From: Variovorax boronicumulans
Lineage (GTDB): Bacteria > Pseudomonadota > Gammaproteobacteria > Burkholderiales > Burkholderiaceae_C
Direction of reading: 5' to 3'
NCBI RefSeq assembly: GCF_030812215.1
Contig: NZ_JAUSSG010000001.1
Span: forward strand, 1,178,001-1,242,000
Length of the DNA: 64,000 nt
The position numbers and the translations under genes were made by a program. Each line of letters begins with the position of its first letter. Within the stretch, counting starts at the first letter, position 1. Under the pieces are notes generated by a model, which worked only from the letters and a program-made list of their open reading frames with translations, did not search any database and had not been told where the DNA came from. This document shows, in pieces, positions 32,764 through 40,114 of this stretch.

Positions 32764-32799
32764 AAAAAGCCTGCTACCTCACCGGTAGCAGGCTTTTTT
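32764..32799 (+). terminator. Bidirectional terminator between tRNA-Lys and the 135-aa gene
   Basis: A perfect 15-bp stem, AAAAAGCCTGCTACC / GGTAGCAGGCTTTTT, with a 5-base loop. T-tracts occur on both strands, so it serves the tRNA on the plus strand and the hypothetical gene (end 32829) on the minus strand. Confidence 0.9.
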
Positions 32800-32828
32800 A
32801 TTTGTCCAACGGCATCACATGAACCCGC

Positions 32829-33236
32829 TCAGCCGTTGCGCGCGATCCAGTCGTCGACAAACCGCGTGAGCACGTCGCGCTTCTCCGCGACTTCCGCCAT
32901 CAGGTACTGTCGTGCATGCGTCTGCGCCAGTTCGTTCGACAAGAACCATTGCTCTCGCTCAGGACTGCCCTGCGGCGGTGGCGCGCCCCAGGCCGTGATG
33001 CTCTTACCGAGAAACGCCTCGGTGACTGGCAATCGCCCATCCGTCTTGCCGATGTCCGACAGCACATTGCGCGGCTCGCCGAGCGTGACGCGCACCCGGA
33101 CGATGTCTGCGTCCACATGAATGGAGGCACCAAGGCCGCCGGCCCGATGCACCTGCCAGAGCTGGTCTGCCGAAGCATGGCGGATCCAGCTTTCGAGCGC
33201 GCGGGCCAGGCTCTCAAGGATGATTTCTTGGTTCAT
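32829..33236 (-). CDS. Hypothetical protein (135 aa)
   Basis: A soluble protein of 135 residues, without signal peptide or membrane segment. The N-terminal half is helix-rich (ILESLARALESWIRHASADQ), the middle has strand-like segments (ADIVRVRVTLGEPRN) and the C-terminus is helical (AEVAEKRDVLTRFVDDWIA). I do not recognise the family. The start has no Shine-Dalgarno sequence; the sequence before it is AT-rich. A shared bidirectional terminator lies just after the stop. Codon use is like the rest of the chromosome. Confidence 0.6.
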   Translation of the reverse strand: MNQEIILESLARALESWIRHASADQLWQVHRAGGLGASIHVDADIVRVRVTLGEPRNVLSDIGKTDGRLPVTEAFLGKSITAWGAPPPQGSPEREQWFLSNELAQTHARQYLMAEVAEKRDVLTRFVDDWIARNG

Positions 33237-33390
33237 ATATGCACTATTTCACATTTACAGATGACGACTTCGGTCGACGATGCCCCGTATCCACAAAGTC
33301 CGATGCATGACATGGCATCTTGTACCCGCTGTCACACAGCACAACAACCAGGATTTCAGGGACATCACATCGAAGCAAAAAAGCTCGTTG

Positions 33391-33415
33391 AACCCGCTTC
33401 GGCGGGTTATTTTTT
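33391..33415 (+). terminator. Rho-independent terminator with no known gene in front
   Basis: AACCCGC-TTCG-GCGGGTT (33391-33408), then ATTTTTT. The UUCG tetraloop makes it very stable. On the plus strand nothing coding ends before it, so it may close a small RNA begun within 33237-33390. Confidence 0.78.
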
Positions 33416-33495
33416 GCCCTCCTGCATCCAGCGCGATCGGCGATGTCCGACGACAACACAATCCACGCCCGGGCAAAGTGATTTCCGGCCTGCGC

Positions 33496-33501
33496 TATAT
33501 T
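33496..33501 (+). promoter_or_regulatory. Putative -10 element (TATATT) of the 58-aa protein gene
   Basis: TATATT ends seven bases before the ATG at 33509. Transcription would then start at about the start codon, giving a leaderless mRNA; no Shine-Dalgarno sequence is present. Confidence 0.4.
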
Positions 33502-33508
33502 TCTTCCC

Positions 33509-33685
33509 ATGGAAAAGGCTTCCGACATAGGCAAACCCACCGTCCCCATCGACCTGATCGGGCCGGAACACTGGGGTCGCTCCAGGCGCGGCAATGGTCG
33601 GGTCACCAAAGTGCTCTGCATCATCGTCGGTGGCATTGCGGCTGCCGGGGTGATTGCCTATCGCTTCTTCGGCGTCGGGCGCTGA
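33509..33685 (+). CDS. Small single-helix membrane protein (58 aa)
   Basis: An ATG frame of 58 codons. The N-terminal 30 residues are polar with a basic patch (WGRSRRGNGR) and the C-terminal part is one membrane helix (about 35-54, from KVLCIIVGGIAAAGV to YRFF). The positive patch before the helix predicts an N-in, C-out topology. A TATATT box lies directly upstream, and a strong terminator (33706-33738) follows, so it is a complete monocistronic unit. I do not recognise a family. Promoter, terminator and coherent topology together support it as a real gene. Confidence 0.6.
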   Translation: MEKASDIGKPTVPIDLIGPEHWGRSRRGNGRVTKVLCIIVGGIAAAGVIAYRFFGVGR

Positions 33686-33705
33686 ACGCCCCATCCGCAC
33701 AATAC

Positions 33706-33738
33706 AAAGCCCGCCGTCCGAAGACAGCGGGCTTTTTT
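33706..33738 (+). terminator. Terminator of the 58-aa protein gene
   Basis: AAAGCCCGC / GCGGGCTTT stem with an inner GTC/GAC pair and a CGAA loop, followed by TTTTTT. Located 20 bases after the stop codon. Confidence 0.85.
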
Positions 33739-33774
33739 CTTGAGGGTCGAGCCAATGCACAGCAGCGCCCCCTT

Positions 33775-34338
33775 TCACTGAAGCCGCGAGCCCTTGGGAA
33801 GCCGCCTCGCCAGCCACTCGTGCACGTCTGCGCGGATGTTGCGGCCTTCGAGCAGGAAGTTCTCGAAGCGGCTCGGCACGTAGGGCAGATAGACCAGCGG
33901 CATGCCGGCTTCCTCCGGCGTGCGCGCGGCCTTCCTGTTGTTGCAGGCGGCGCACGCACTCACCAAGTTGGTCCAGGTCCACGGACCGCCGCGCGATTCG
34001 GGCAGGACGTGCTCGCATTGCAGGTCGCGCTCGTGGAACACGCCCGCGCAGTACGCGCAGGTGTAGCGGTCGCGACGCACCAGCTTGCCCTTGGTGACGC
34101 CGGGCACCACGTCGAACAGGTTGATCTTCGAGGCTCCGCGCAGCGCGATGATGGGCGCCACGTCGATGCGCGACTGCGCACCGCGCGCCACGTTGAAGCC
34201 GCCGCGTAGCGTGGCCAGCGGCAGGACGCCGTCTTCCCACGCGACCGAGCCGGTGGCGTAGTGCAGCACCGCCTGCTCCAGAGAAATCCAGGCTTGCGGC
34301 GTGCCCTGAATATCGAGTTGCAGGACGTGAGGGTGCAT
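33775..34338 (-). CDS. HNH endonuclease
   Basis: 187 residues. The C-terminal half is an HNH/zinc-finger nuclease domain: two zinc CxxC pairs (CAYC at 94-97 and CAAC at 129-132) frame CEHVLPESRGG (His110) and TNLVSA (Asn124) and the final NNRK. The N-terminal 85 residues are of a type often found in front of this domain in Burkholderiales. An excellent AAAGGAGG ribosome-binding site precedes the ATG. Upstream on the same strand are tRNA-His, a 65-aa gene and tRNA-Arg, which could form one transcription unit. HNH proteins of this size occur in phages, mobile elements and as solitary nucleases; the target is unknown. Confidence 0.85.
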   Translation of the reverse strand: MHPHVLQLDIQGTPQAWISLEQAVLHYATGSVAWEDGVLPLATLRGGFNVARGAQSRIDVAPIIALRGASKINLFDVVPGVTKGKLVRRDRYTCAYCAGVFHERDLQCEHVLPESRGGPWTWTNLVSACAACNNRKAARTPEEAGMPLVYLPYVPSRFENFLLEGRNIRADVHEWLARRLPKGSRLQ

Positions 34339-34400
34339 GGTGGCTCGCCTCCTTTCGCGGCGATAGGTGAATGGGTTGAAGAAGAAGTAAAAGAAAGCGA

Positions 34401-34475
34401 TGGGGTGCACGAACGGAATCGAACCGTCGTCAGCGGGACCACAACCCGCGGCTCTGCCGTTGAGCTACGCACACC
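34401..34475 (-). tRNA. tRNA-His (anticodon GTG), divergent form
   Basis: On the minus strand: G-1, acceptor GTGTGCG / CGTGCAC, D-arm AGCTC-AACGGCA-GAGC, anticodon stem GCGGG / CCCGC with loop TTGTGGT (anticodon GTG), T-arm GACGG-TTCGATT-CCGTT, C73 and encoded CCA. The G-1/C73 pair confirms histidine identity. The sequence differs from the usual proteobacterial form, which begins GTGGCTGTAGCTC, so it is probably an extra, acquired copy. Confidence 0.88.
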
Positions 34476-34499
34476 GTGAAAAGAAAACCGATCGGCCGG

Positions 34500-34697
34500 C
34501 TACCACTCGCCCACTTCGCGCACGCGCTGGTCGAGGTCGAGCACTTCGAGCAAACGCTCGCGGCCGGTCGAGGCGGACAGGCCATCAGTCGCGCGCCTGC
34601 CAATGCCGAAGCGTTGCGCCAATGCCAGCACCATGTGCCTGCGCGGCTGTGCCGGGCGCACGGTGATCATCCGGATCGGGGTGTTGCGCTTGCGCAT
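34500..34697 (-). CDS. Small basic hypothetical protein (65 aa) between two tRNA genes
   Basis: 65 codons with a good ribosome-binding site (GGAG, eight to nine bases before the ATG). The N-terminal half is strongly basic (MRKRNTPIRMITVRPAQPRR) and the C-terminal half acidic and helical (LLEVLDLDQRVREVGEW). No membrane segment or signal peptide. It lies 24 bases before the tRNA-His gene and 34 bases after tRNA-Arg on the same strand, so it is likely processed from one transcript with them. I do not recognise a family. The charge pattern would suit nucleic-acid binding. Confidence 0.6.
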   Translation of the reverse strand: MRKRNTPIRMITVRPAQPRRHMVLALAQRFGIGRRATDGLSASTGRERLLEVLDLDQRVREVGEW

Positions 34698-34731
34698 GGT
34701 GACTCCTTGGTTGTTGTGACGGAAAACAAAA

Positions 34732-34808
34732 TGGCCCCACGTGCACGACTCGAACGTGCAACCCCTTGCTTCGTAGGCAAGTGCTCTGATCCATTGAGCT
34801 AACGCGGG
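34732..34808 (-). tRNA. tRNA-Arg (anticodon ACG), divergent form
   Basis: On the minus strand: acceptor CCCGCGT / ACGTGGG, D-arm AGCTC-AATGGATCA-GAGC, anticodon stem CTTGC / GCAAG with loop CTACGAA (anticodon ACG), T-arm GCACG-TTCGAGT-CGTGC, G73, encoded CCA. The usual proteobacterial tRNA-Arg(ACG) begins GCGCCCGTAGCTC or similar; this one does not, so it is probably an additional copy brought by an accessory element. Confidence 0.88.
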
Positions 34809-35122
34809 ATGAAAAGCAAAGACAAAAAGTGTCCGGTTACGAGTTCCGGCGCCGCCCAATCTTTGCGGCCGGTTTCCGCGGAAGGACCATCTGCAATGGC
34901 CCGGTTCCGCTCGGGTTCGGTGCGAAAAAACGACTGACCGCTTTTCCATTTCGGTTGTGTCCTCACGCGACGGACAGCGCGCTGGGCGCTGCCCCGTACG
35001 ACGTCGCTGCACAGGAGGGATCAGTTCCTGCACATCCCGCCAGACCGTCTACGCGGTGGTTCCTGGCGGTGTGGTGAAGGCACACCCGAAATGGCAAGGC
35101 ACGGCAAACAAAAAAACAAAAC
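34809..35122. other. Intergenic stretch without a supportable gene
   Basis: No frame here has a convincing start, codon pattern or motif. It should contain the promoter of the minus-strand tRNA-Arg unit, but I cannot point to a clear -35/-10 pair. An A-rich run (35106-35129) leads into the terminator stem of the 67-aa gene. Confidence 0.5.
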
Positions 35123-35158
35123 AAAAAAAGGCCCGGAAACCTTTCGGTGTCCGGGCCT
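35123..35158 (-). terminator. Terminator of the 67-aa protein gene
   Basis: AGGCCCGG (35129-35136) pairs with CCGGGCCT (35151-35158), with an inner ACC/GGT pair. On the minus strand the stem is followed by TTTTTTTG, a strong terminator 30 bases after the stop at 35188. Confidence 0.88.
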
Positions 35159-35187
35159 CTGCTGGAGAGAGCTTGGAAGGTATGCGC

Positions 35188-35391
35188 CTATGCGCAACCT
35201 CCACCCGGTAGCACCTGATCCTCGAACTTGCCAACGCGCAGGCGGGCTGCGGTTTGCGTGGCATGCACGTAGTTCTGGCGCAGATTCGATTTCGACGACG
35301 GCATGCCGAACCCACCACCGCACGACCACACGCGCACGAACGCCCGGCCCGATGCGGGTCGAATGTTGGTGAGGGTCAATGCGGTGTTCAC
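35188..35391 (-). CDS. Small hypothetical protein (67 aa), divergent from an HTH regulator
   Basis: A GTG-started frame with an AGGA ribosome-binding site nine bases upstream, its own promoter (TTGACG-17-TACAGT) and its own terminator. The product has a Gly/Cys segment (WSCGGGFGMPSSKS, about 23-36) and ends LPGGGCA, otherwise soluble, with no signal peptide of normal form. I do not recognise a family. The divergent regulator gene and the palindrome within the promoter suggest that it is repressed by that regulator, as in phage or toxin-antitoxin style modules. A peptide-precursor role cannot be excluded. Confidence 0.6.
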   Translation of the reverse strand: MNTALTLTNIRPASGRAFVRVWSCGGGFGMPSSKSNLRQNYVHATQTAARLRVGKFEDQVLPGGGCA

Positions 35392-35471
35392 GATGGTTCC
35401 TGGGTCAAAAATTGCCGCTGTCGGCTGTGAGGGGTTGGAAAAAGGGACGGCCTAGGCCGCGAATGAGGGCA

Positions 35472-35513
35472 ACTGTAAATAGTGTTTACGGCGACGTCAA
35501 CAACCGGGACAAT
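35472..35513. promoter_or_regulatory. Overlapping divergent promoters with a GTAAA-N5-TTTAC operator
   Basis: Minus strand: TTGACG (35495-35500), 17-base spacer, TACAGT (35472-35477), driving the 67-aa gene. Plus strand: TTTACG (35485-35490), 17-base spacer, GACAAT (35508-35513), possibly driving the HTH gene. The palindrome GTAAA-TAGTG-TTTAC (35475-35489) lies over both, so a repressor there would control both directions. Confidence 0.6.
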
Positions 35514-35543
35514 CTTTTCTTGTCTTGTTGTTGTTTTTGAACA

Positions 35544-35927
35544 GTGCCCAATATCACCGTCGCGCGCCGTCGCAATGTCCTTGCGCTGCATCGCCGCTTT
35601 CTCGAGGGCGCCGTTGCTGCGGGCCTGCCAGCCAAGGGGCTGGACCAGGCCTTTGCGAAGAAGATCGAAATCTCTCCGAGCATGTGGAGCCAGATCAAGA
35701 GCTCTCGGCCCATCGGCGACAACCTCGCGCGGCAGATCGAGAGGCACTGCGACGTGGAGCCCGGTTGGCTCGACAAGGAAGACCGGCCCTCCGAGGTGCC
35801 CGATGCGGCGGAAGAGCGCTTCATTGCGGCCGCACGCGAGGCGTGGCGCTCGGCCAATGCCAAAGGGAAGCGAGAACTCAGCGGCTGGCTGAAGAAAACT
35901 GCGCAGGACGCCGACCCGGCGCCTTGA
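35544..35927 (+). CDS. HTH (XRE/Cro-like) transcriptional regulator
   Basis: 127 residues, GTG start. Residues about 30-80 contain a Cro/CI-like segment: an alanine-rich helix, ISPSMWSQIKSSRPIGDNLA as the turn and recognition helix, then RQIERHCDVEPGWLD, a pattern common in phage-like regulators of Burkholderiales. The C-terminal 45 residues are helical and charged (EERFIAAAREAWRSANAKGK). It is divergent from the 67-aa gene across an operator-like palindrome and is convergent with the thioesterase gene, four bases away. The target is probably its own divergent promoter region. Confidence 0.72.
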   Translation: MPNITVARRRNVLALHRRFLEGAVAAGLPAKGLDQAFAKKIEISPSMWSQIKSSRPIGDNLARQIERHCDVEPGWLDKEDRPSEVPDAAEERFIAAAREAWRSANAKGKRELSGWLKKTAQDADPAP

Positions 35928-35930
35928 AGT

Positions 35931-36395
35931 TCAACCCGCCAACACCGGCGCGTCGCGCAGGATCGCCGCGCGCATGTCGTCGGGAATGGCAACGGCGCGA
36001 TGGGTCTCCAGTGACGTCGTCACGATCACCTGCGTCATCTGCATGCGCACTTCACCGGACTCGGCACCGAAGCAGCGCACCGCCAGCGTCATCGAGCGCG
36101 AGCCCAGCCGTTCCACGGCGAGCCCGAGCATCACCGGATCACCCATGCGGCTCACGGCGCGAAAGTCCACATCGAGCTTCACGGTCGGCAGGCCGATGCG
36201 GCGCTGCGCCACGAGCCCGTGGTAGCTCAGGCCCAGCCCGTCGTTCACCCAGTCTTCGACGAGCCCGTTGAGCATCACGAAGTACTGCGGATAGAACACG
36301 ATGCCCGCCGGATCGCAGTCCGAAAACCGGATCAATCGCGGCCGCCGGAACTCCGCGCTCGGCGCCTCCAGGTCGACATGCGTGGCATCGCTCAT
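35931..36395 (-). CDS. Acyl-CoA thioesterase, 4-HBT hot-dog family
   Basis: 154 residues. The 4-hydroxybenzoyl-CoA thioesterase motif is visible as RFSDCDPAGIVFYPQYF (about 22-38) with the catalytic aspartate in DPAG, followed by the long hot-dog helix. Such enzymes hydrolyse aromatic or short acyl-CoA esters and could release a CoA-bound intermediate made by the upstream CoA ligases. It is the last gene of the long minus-strand catabolic run and starts two bases after the MarR stop codon, so it is co-transcribed with it. The actual substrate is unknown. Confidence 0.85.
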   Translation of the reverse strand: MSDATHVDLEAPSAEFRRPRLIRFSDCDPAGIVFYPQYFVMLNGLVEDWVNDGLGLSYHGLVAQRRIGLPTVKLDVDFRAVSRMGDPVMLGLAVERLGSRSMTLAVRCFGAESGEVRMQMTQVIVTTSLETHRAVAIPDDMRAAILRDAPVLAG

Positions 36396-36397
36396 GC

Positions 36398-36928
36398 TCA
36401 GCCCTCCTCGCCCGTCGCCTCACCGCGCATCACGTGCACGCGCAGCAGTCCGAGCTGGCTGTGCATCTGCTTGACCGTCTTCATGTCGAGGCCCGAGAAC
36501 ATTTCGAGGATCCACTGCTCGTGCTCGCTCGCCATCGTCTCGAAGGTGCGCCGCCCCGCGGGCGTGAGGCTCACGATCCATGCGCGGCGGTCGTCGGGGC
36601 TGGGTGCGCGCGCCACCATGCCTTCGCGCTCGAGTTCGTCGGTCAGGCCCGTCACATTGCCGCCGGTCACCATGAGGTAGCGCGACAGCACGCGCATCTT
36701 GAGCCCGTCCTTGTAGCGATAAAGCTGCGCCATGTAGTCGAAGCGCGCGAGCGAGATGCCGAAGCGCTCGCGCAGCCGGCGCCGGATCTCCGCTTCGATC
36801 TGCGTGGTGCTCGCGAGCATGCGCAACCACAGCTTGAGCATCGCGTGGTCTTCGTGACCGGCGCGTGCTTCATGACCGAGTTCTTCGGCGTCGCTGAGCG
36901 CGGCGTGCGAGGCGTCGTTGCGTGTCAT
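36398..36928 (-). CDS. MarR family transcriptional regulator, distal end of the catabolic cluster
   Basis: 176 residues with a MarR winged helix in the middle ([20 protein letters not shown] as recognition region, then the wing [20 protein letters not shown], about 100-120). The N-terminal 25 residues are acidic and extra compared with small MarRs. The ATG overlaps the SDR stop by four bases. In the Variovorax auxin locus I recall two MarR genes at the two ends; this one fits the second (the other is at 60748). Regulation of the local SDR-MarR-thioesterase unit is likely. Confidence 0.87.
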   Translation of the reverse strand: MTRNDASHAALSDAEELGHEARAGHEDHAMLKLWLRMLASTTQIEAEIRRRLRERFGISLARFDYMAQLYRYKDGLKMRVLSRYLMVTGGNVTGLTDELEREGMVARAPSPDDRRAWIVSLTPAGRRTFETMASEHEQWILEMFSGLDMKTVKQMHSQLGLLRVHVMRGEATGEEG

Positions 36929-37701
36929 GTCACTTCTCCTCCCGAAACCGAAATCGACTGACCCGTGACCGACGCTGCACCTTCGCCGCACAGCCAGCGC
37001 ACCGTGTCGGCCACCTCGGACGGCTGCACGATGCGCTTCTGCGGGTTCACGCTGGAGAACTCCGCCAGCGCATCGGCCTCGCTGCGCCCGGTCTTGCCGA
37101 CCACGTTGGCGACGCTGTTGCGCAGGATGTCGGTGTCGGTGTAGCCCGGGCACACGGCATTCACCGTGATGCCCTTGCGCGCCACTTCGAGCGCCAGCGA
37201 GCGCGTGAGGCCGATCACGCCGTGCTTGGCGGCCGTGTAGGCCGAGACATAGGCATAGCCCTTCTGGCCCGCCGTGCTCGCGATGTTGACGATACGGCCC
37301 CAGCCCGCATCGAGCATGTCGGGCAGCGCCGCCTGCGCGCACAGGAAGCTGCCAGTGAGGTTCACCGCCAGCATGCGCTGCCAGAGCGCGACCGAGGTCT
37401 TCAGGAACGGCGCGCTCTCGGCAGCGCCAGCGTTGTTGACGAGGATCGCAATCGGCCCTCGCGCTGCGCGAGCCTGCGCGAAGGCGGCTTGCACGCCTTC
37501 CGGATCGGCCACATCGGCGGCGGCAACGCCATGCCCGCTGCCAGCGAGCGTATCGGCCACGCGCTGAAGCGCCTCACGGTCGCGCCCGAGCAGGGTCAGC
37601 ACGGCGCCCTCGGCCGCCAGGGTGCGCGCGATCTCCGCACCGATGCCGCGTGCAGCGCCGGTCACAAGCGCGTGCCGGCCAATGAGTAGATTTGACTGCA
37701 T
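36925..37701 (-). CDS. SDR family oxidoreductase (3-hydroxyacyl-CoA dehydrogenase-like)
   Basis: 258 residues, classical [15 protein letters not shown] at the N-terminus binds NAD(P), [11 protein letters not shown] is the NAG motif, and [14 protein letters not shown] carries the catalytic Tyr-x-x-x-Lys. The closest groups are 3-hydroxybutyrate dehydrogenases and 3-hydroxyacyl-CoA dehydrogenases. It leads the small unit SDR-marR-thioesterase, with direct CTGAATT repeats in its promoter. In the auxin context it could oxidise an alcohol intermediate; that is inference. Confidence 0.85.
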   Translation of the reverse strand: MQSNLLIGRHALVTGAARGIGAEIARTLAAEGAVLTLLGRDREALQRVADTLAGSGHGVAAADVADPEGVQAAFAQARAARGPIAILVNNAGAAESAPFLKTSVALWQRMLAVNLTGSFLCAQAALPDMLDAGWGRIVNIASTAGQKGYAYVSAYTAAKHGVIGLTRSLALEVARKGITVNAVCPGYTDTDILRNSVANVVGKTGRSEADALAEFSSVNPQKRIVQPSEVADTVRWLCGEGAASVTGQSISVSGGEVT

Positions 37702-37703
37702 AC

Positions 37704-37725
37704 CTGAATTGTTTAGTTCTGAATT
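37704..37725. promoter_or_regulatory. Direct CTGAATT repeats upstream of the SDR-marR unit
   Basis: CTGAATT at 37704-37710 and 37719-37725 (15-base period) within the only AT-rich stretch of a 105-base gap. A likely operator for the MarR encoded in the same unit. Confidence 0.45.
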
Positions 37726-37806
37726 ATTTTAACGGCGCTCCACGACCGAGGCTGTCACCGCGTGAAACGCCCGCCATTCAGTTCCAGTGCTGCGGTGCGC
37801 ACGGGC

Positions 37807-39393
37807 CTATGGCCTCGCGGGCCGCCCATCCCAGGTCTGCGGCCCCACGCCGCGCTCGCGCAGCTTGAACTTCTGCACCTTGCCGTTCTCGGTGCGCGGC
37901 AGGTCGGGCAGCACGTCGATGTAGCGCGGCACCGCGAAGTACGGCAGGCGGCTCTCGCAGAAGCGCGACAGTTCCACGGGATCGATGCGCTCCCCGTCGC
38001 GAGCCACCAGCGCGGCCATCACCTCGTCCTCGGCCAGCTCGGAGCGCACGGGATACACCGCGCACGAAGCCACGCCGGGGTGACTCAGCAACACCTGCTC
38101 GACCTCGAACGAAGAGATGTTTTCCCCGCGCCGGCGGATCGCGTCCTTGATGCGGTCCACGAAGCGAAACGCGCCGTCTGCATCCCGCACCACGCGATCG
38201 CCCGTGTGAAACCACAGGTTGCGCCAGGCTTCGACCGTCTTCTCCGGCATGTTGAAGTAGCCGCTCGCAAAGGCGTAGGGCTCGTCCGCGCGCAGCAGCA
38301 GTTCACCGGCCTCGCCGGGCGGCAATGCCACGTCGTCCTCGTCAGCCACGCAGGCCTGGAAGCCCGGCCGCAGCCAGCCCATGACACCGCCGCGCGGCGA
38401 ATCGGGCGACGTGGCGATCGCGAAGTTGGTTTCCGTCGAGCCGTAGCCCTCGAGCAACGACACGCCCGTGCGCGCCTTGAACGCCTGCCCCGCCGTCGCG
38501 GGCACACCCGGCCCGAGCCCGATGCGCACGCGGTGATCGCGCTCGCCTTCGCCCTCGGGCTGCGCGAGCAGGATCGGCACCATCGCCCCCAGCAGGTAGA
38601 CCACGGTCGCGCCGTTCGCGCGCATCGACGGCCAGAAACCCGACGCCGAGAAGCGCGATTCGAAAACCACCTCGGCCCCGGTCAGCGCAGCCTGCGCGAA
38701 GGTGTTGAGCGCGTTGATGTGAAAGAGCGGCAGCGTGGTGCACAGCACGTCGTCTCGCCCCACGCCGAGCACCTCGGCGCTGTTCACGCCCCACCAGAAA
38801 TACTGCGCGTGCGGGCAAATCACGCCCTTGGCCGGGCCGGTGGTACCCGAGGTGTAGAGGATGGCGAGCGGGTCGCCCGGTTGCACCGCGGCGGGCGCGA
38901 TGGCCTCCGATCCTTGCGGGTAGACCGACACGCGCACGCCGGCAGGCGGCTCCCACTCAGCGCCGCCCTCGCCCACCACCCATACTTCTCGCAGGGCCGT
39001 GCGAGCGAGGTCCGCCGTCTTCAGACGTTCGAGAAAACCCGCCTCGATCACCAGCAACTTCGCCGTGCTGTTCTCGAGGAAGTACGCGATCTGCGGTCCC
39101 ATCGACGCCGTGTTCACCGGCACGACCGACGCGCCCATCCATCCCGCGCCAAGAAAGGTTTCGAGAAACTCGATGCGGTTGCCGCACATCACCGCGATGC
39201 GGTCGCCGCGCGCCACGCCGGCTTGCACGAGCGCCGCGGCACGCACCCCGGCAGCCTCGGCCGCATCGCCGTGCGTCCACTGCCGCCCCGCAATCCGCAG
39301 CAGCGGGCGACCGGCGAACAACGCCGACTGCCGCTGCAGCATCGCGGGCAGCGTGCGCTGCGCCGGCGGCAGTGCGCGCACCTCACTCGTCAT
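37807..39393 (-). CDS. AMP-forming acyl-CoA ligase (first copy)
   Basis: 528 residues of the ANL superfamily. The phosphate-binding [14 protein letters not shown] (about 175-188), the [11 protein letters not shown] motif and the hinge/C-terminal motif [21 protein letters not shown] followed by [12 protein letters not shown] are intact; the terminal lysine is in [14 protein letters not shown]. The closest groups are crotonobetaine/carnitine-CoA ligases and aryl-acetate CoA ligases. It ends the Liv transporter block and overlaps livF by eleven bases. It could activate an imported aromatic acid; substrate unknown. A second ligase is at 52400. Confidence 0.86.
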   Translation of the reverse strand: MTSEVRALPPAQRTLPAMLQRQSALFAGRPLLRIAGRQWTHGDAAEAAGVRAAALVQAGVARGDRIAVMCGNRIEFLETFLGAGWMGASVVPVNTASMGPQIAYFLENSTAKLLVIEAGFLERLKTADLARTALREVWVVGEGGAEWEPPAGVRVSVYPQGSEAIAPAAVQPGDPLAILYTSGTTGPAKGVICPHAQYFWWGVNSAEVLGVGRDDVLCTTLPLFHINALNTFAQAALTGAEVVFESRFSASGFWPSMRANGATVVYLLGAMVPILLAQPEGEGERDHRVRIGLGPGVPATAGQAFKARTGVSLLEGYGSTETNFAIATSPDSPRGGVMGWLRPGFQACVADEDDVALPPGEAGELLLRADEPYAFASGYFNMPEKTVEAWRNLWFHTGDRVVRDADGAFRFVDRIKDAIRRRGENISSFEVEQVLLSHPGVASCAVYPVRSELAEDEVMAALVARDGERIDPVELSRFCESRLPYFAVPRYIDVLPDLPRTENGKVQKFKLRERGVGPQTWDGRPARP

Positions 39394-40114
39394 CGTGCGT
39401 GCCCCCGCCCAGATAGGTCGCCTGCACGCGCGGGTCGCTTGCGAGTTCGGCCGAGGCACCTGAGAGCGCGATCTCTCCGGTCTCCAGCACATAGCCCTCG
39501 TCCGAGCTTTCGAGTGCGGCGCGCGCGTTCTGCTCGACCAGCAGGATCGAGACGCCGTCGTCCCGCAGCTTGCGCACGATAGTGAGGATGTCCCGCACGA
39601 TCAGCGGCGCGAGGCCGAGGCTGGGCTCGTCGAGCATCAACAGGCGCGGCGCCGACATCAGCGCGCGCCCCACCGCCAGCATCTGCCGCTCGCCGCCCGA
39701 GAGCGTGTCGGCGCGTTGCGAACGGCGCTCGGCCAGCCGAGGGAACCGGTCGTACACCGACTGCAGCCGTTTCTTCATCGCATCGCCGCGCAGCCGCTTG
39801 GCATACGCGCCGAGCTGCAGGTTGTCGAGCACGGTGAGTTCGCCGAACAGCTCGCGCTTCTCGGGCACGAGGCACAGGCCGCGCTCCACGCGCGCTTCCA
39901 CGTCGAGCCCCTGCAGGTCTTCGCCCTCGAAGCGCAGCGTGCCCTTGCACGGCAAGAGGCCCATGGCCGCGGCCAGCAGCGTGGTCTTGCCTGCGCCGTT
40001 CGGTCCGATTACCGAGATGATCTGGCCGGGTTGCAAGTCGAGCGACACGCCGCGCACCGCCTCCACCTGCCCATACGACACATGCAGGTCACCGATCTCC
40101 AGCATCGCGGTCAT
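39383..40114 (-). CDS. livF: Branched-chain-type ABC transporter ATP-binding protein, LivF-like
   Basis: 243 residues. Walker [17 protein letters not shown] (about 38-53), signature [16 protein letters not shown], Walker [15 protein letters not shown]. It has the short LivF size and starts with the LivF-like [20 protein letters not shown]. It pairs with the ATPase half of the LivM-LivG fusion encoded directly upstream (four-base overlap). The transporter belongs to the aromatic catabolic cluster, so an aromatic acid or auxin is a better guess for the cargo than leucine. Confidence 0.9.
   Translation of the reverse strand: MTAMLEIGDLHVSYGQVEAVRGVSLDLQPGQIISVIGPNGAGKTTLLAAAMGLLPCKGTLRFEGEDLQGLDVEARVERGLCLVPEKRELFGELTVLDNLQLGAYAKRLRGDAMKKRLQSVYDRFPRLAERRSQRADTLSGGERQMLAVGRALMSAPRLLMLDEPSLGLAPLIVRDILTIVRKLRDDGVSILLVEQNARAALESSDEGYVLETGEIALSGASAELASDPRVQATYLGGGTHDDE

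Noticed and set aside
34500-35033. 177-codon minus-strand frame joining the 65-aa gene to upstream sequence
   Set aside because: The upstream part runs through the whole tRNA-Arg gene; the internal ATG with GGAG ribosome-binding site is the credible start.
32668-35927. Integrative element with attachment sites at the tRNA genes
   Set aside because: I looked for a second copy of the 3' end of tRNA-Ala or tRNA-Lys downstream and found none, and there is no integrase gene in the window.
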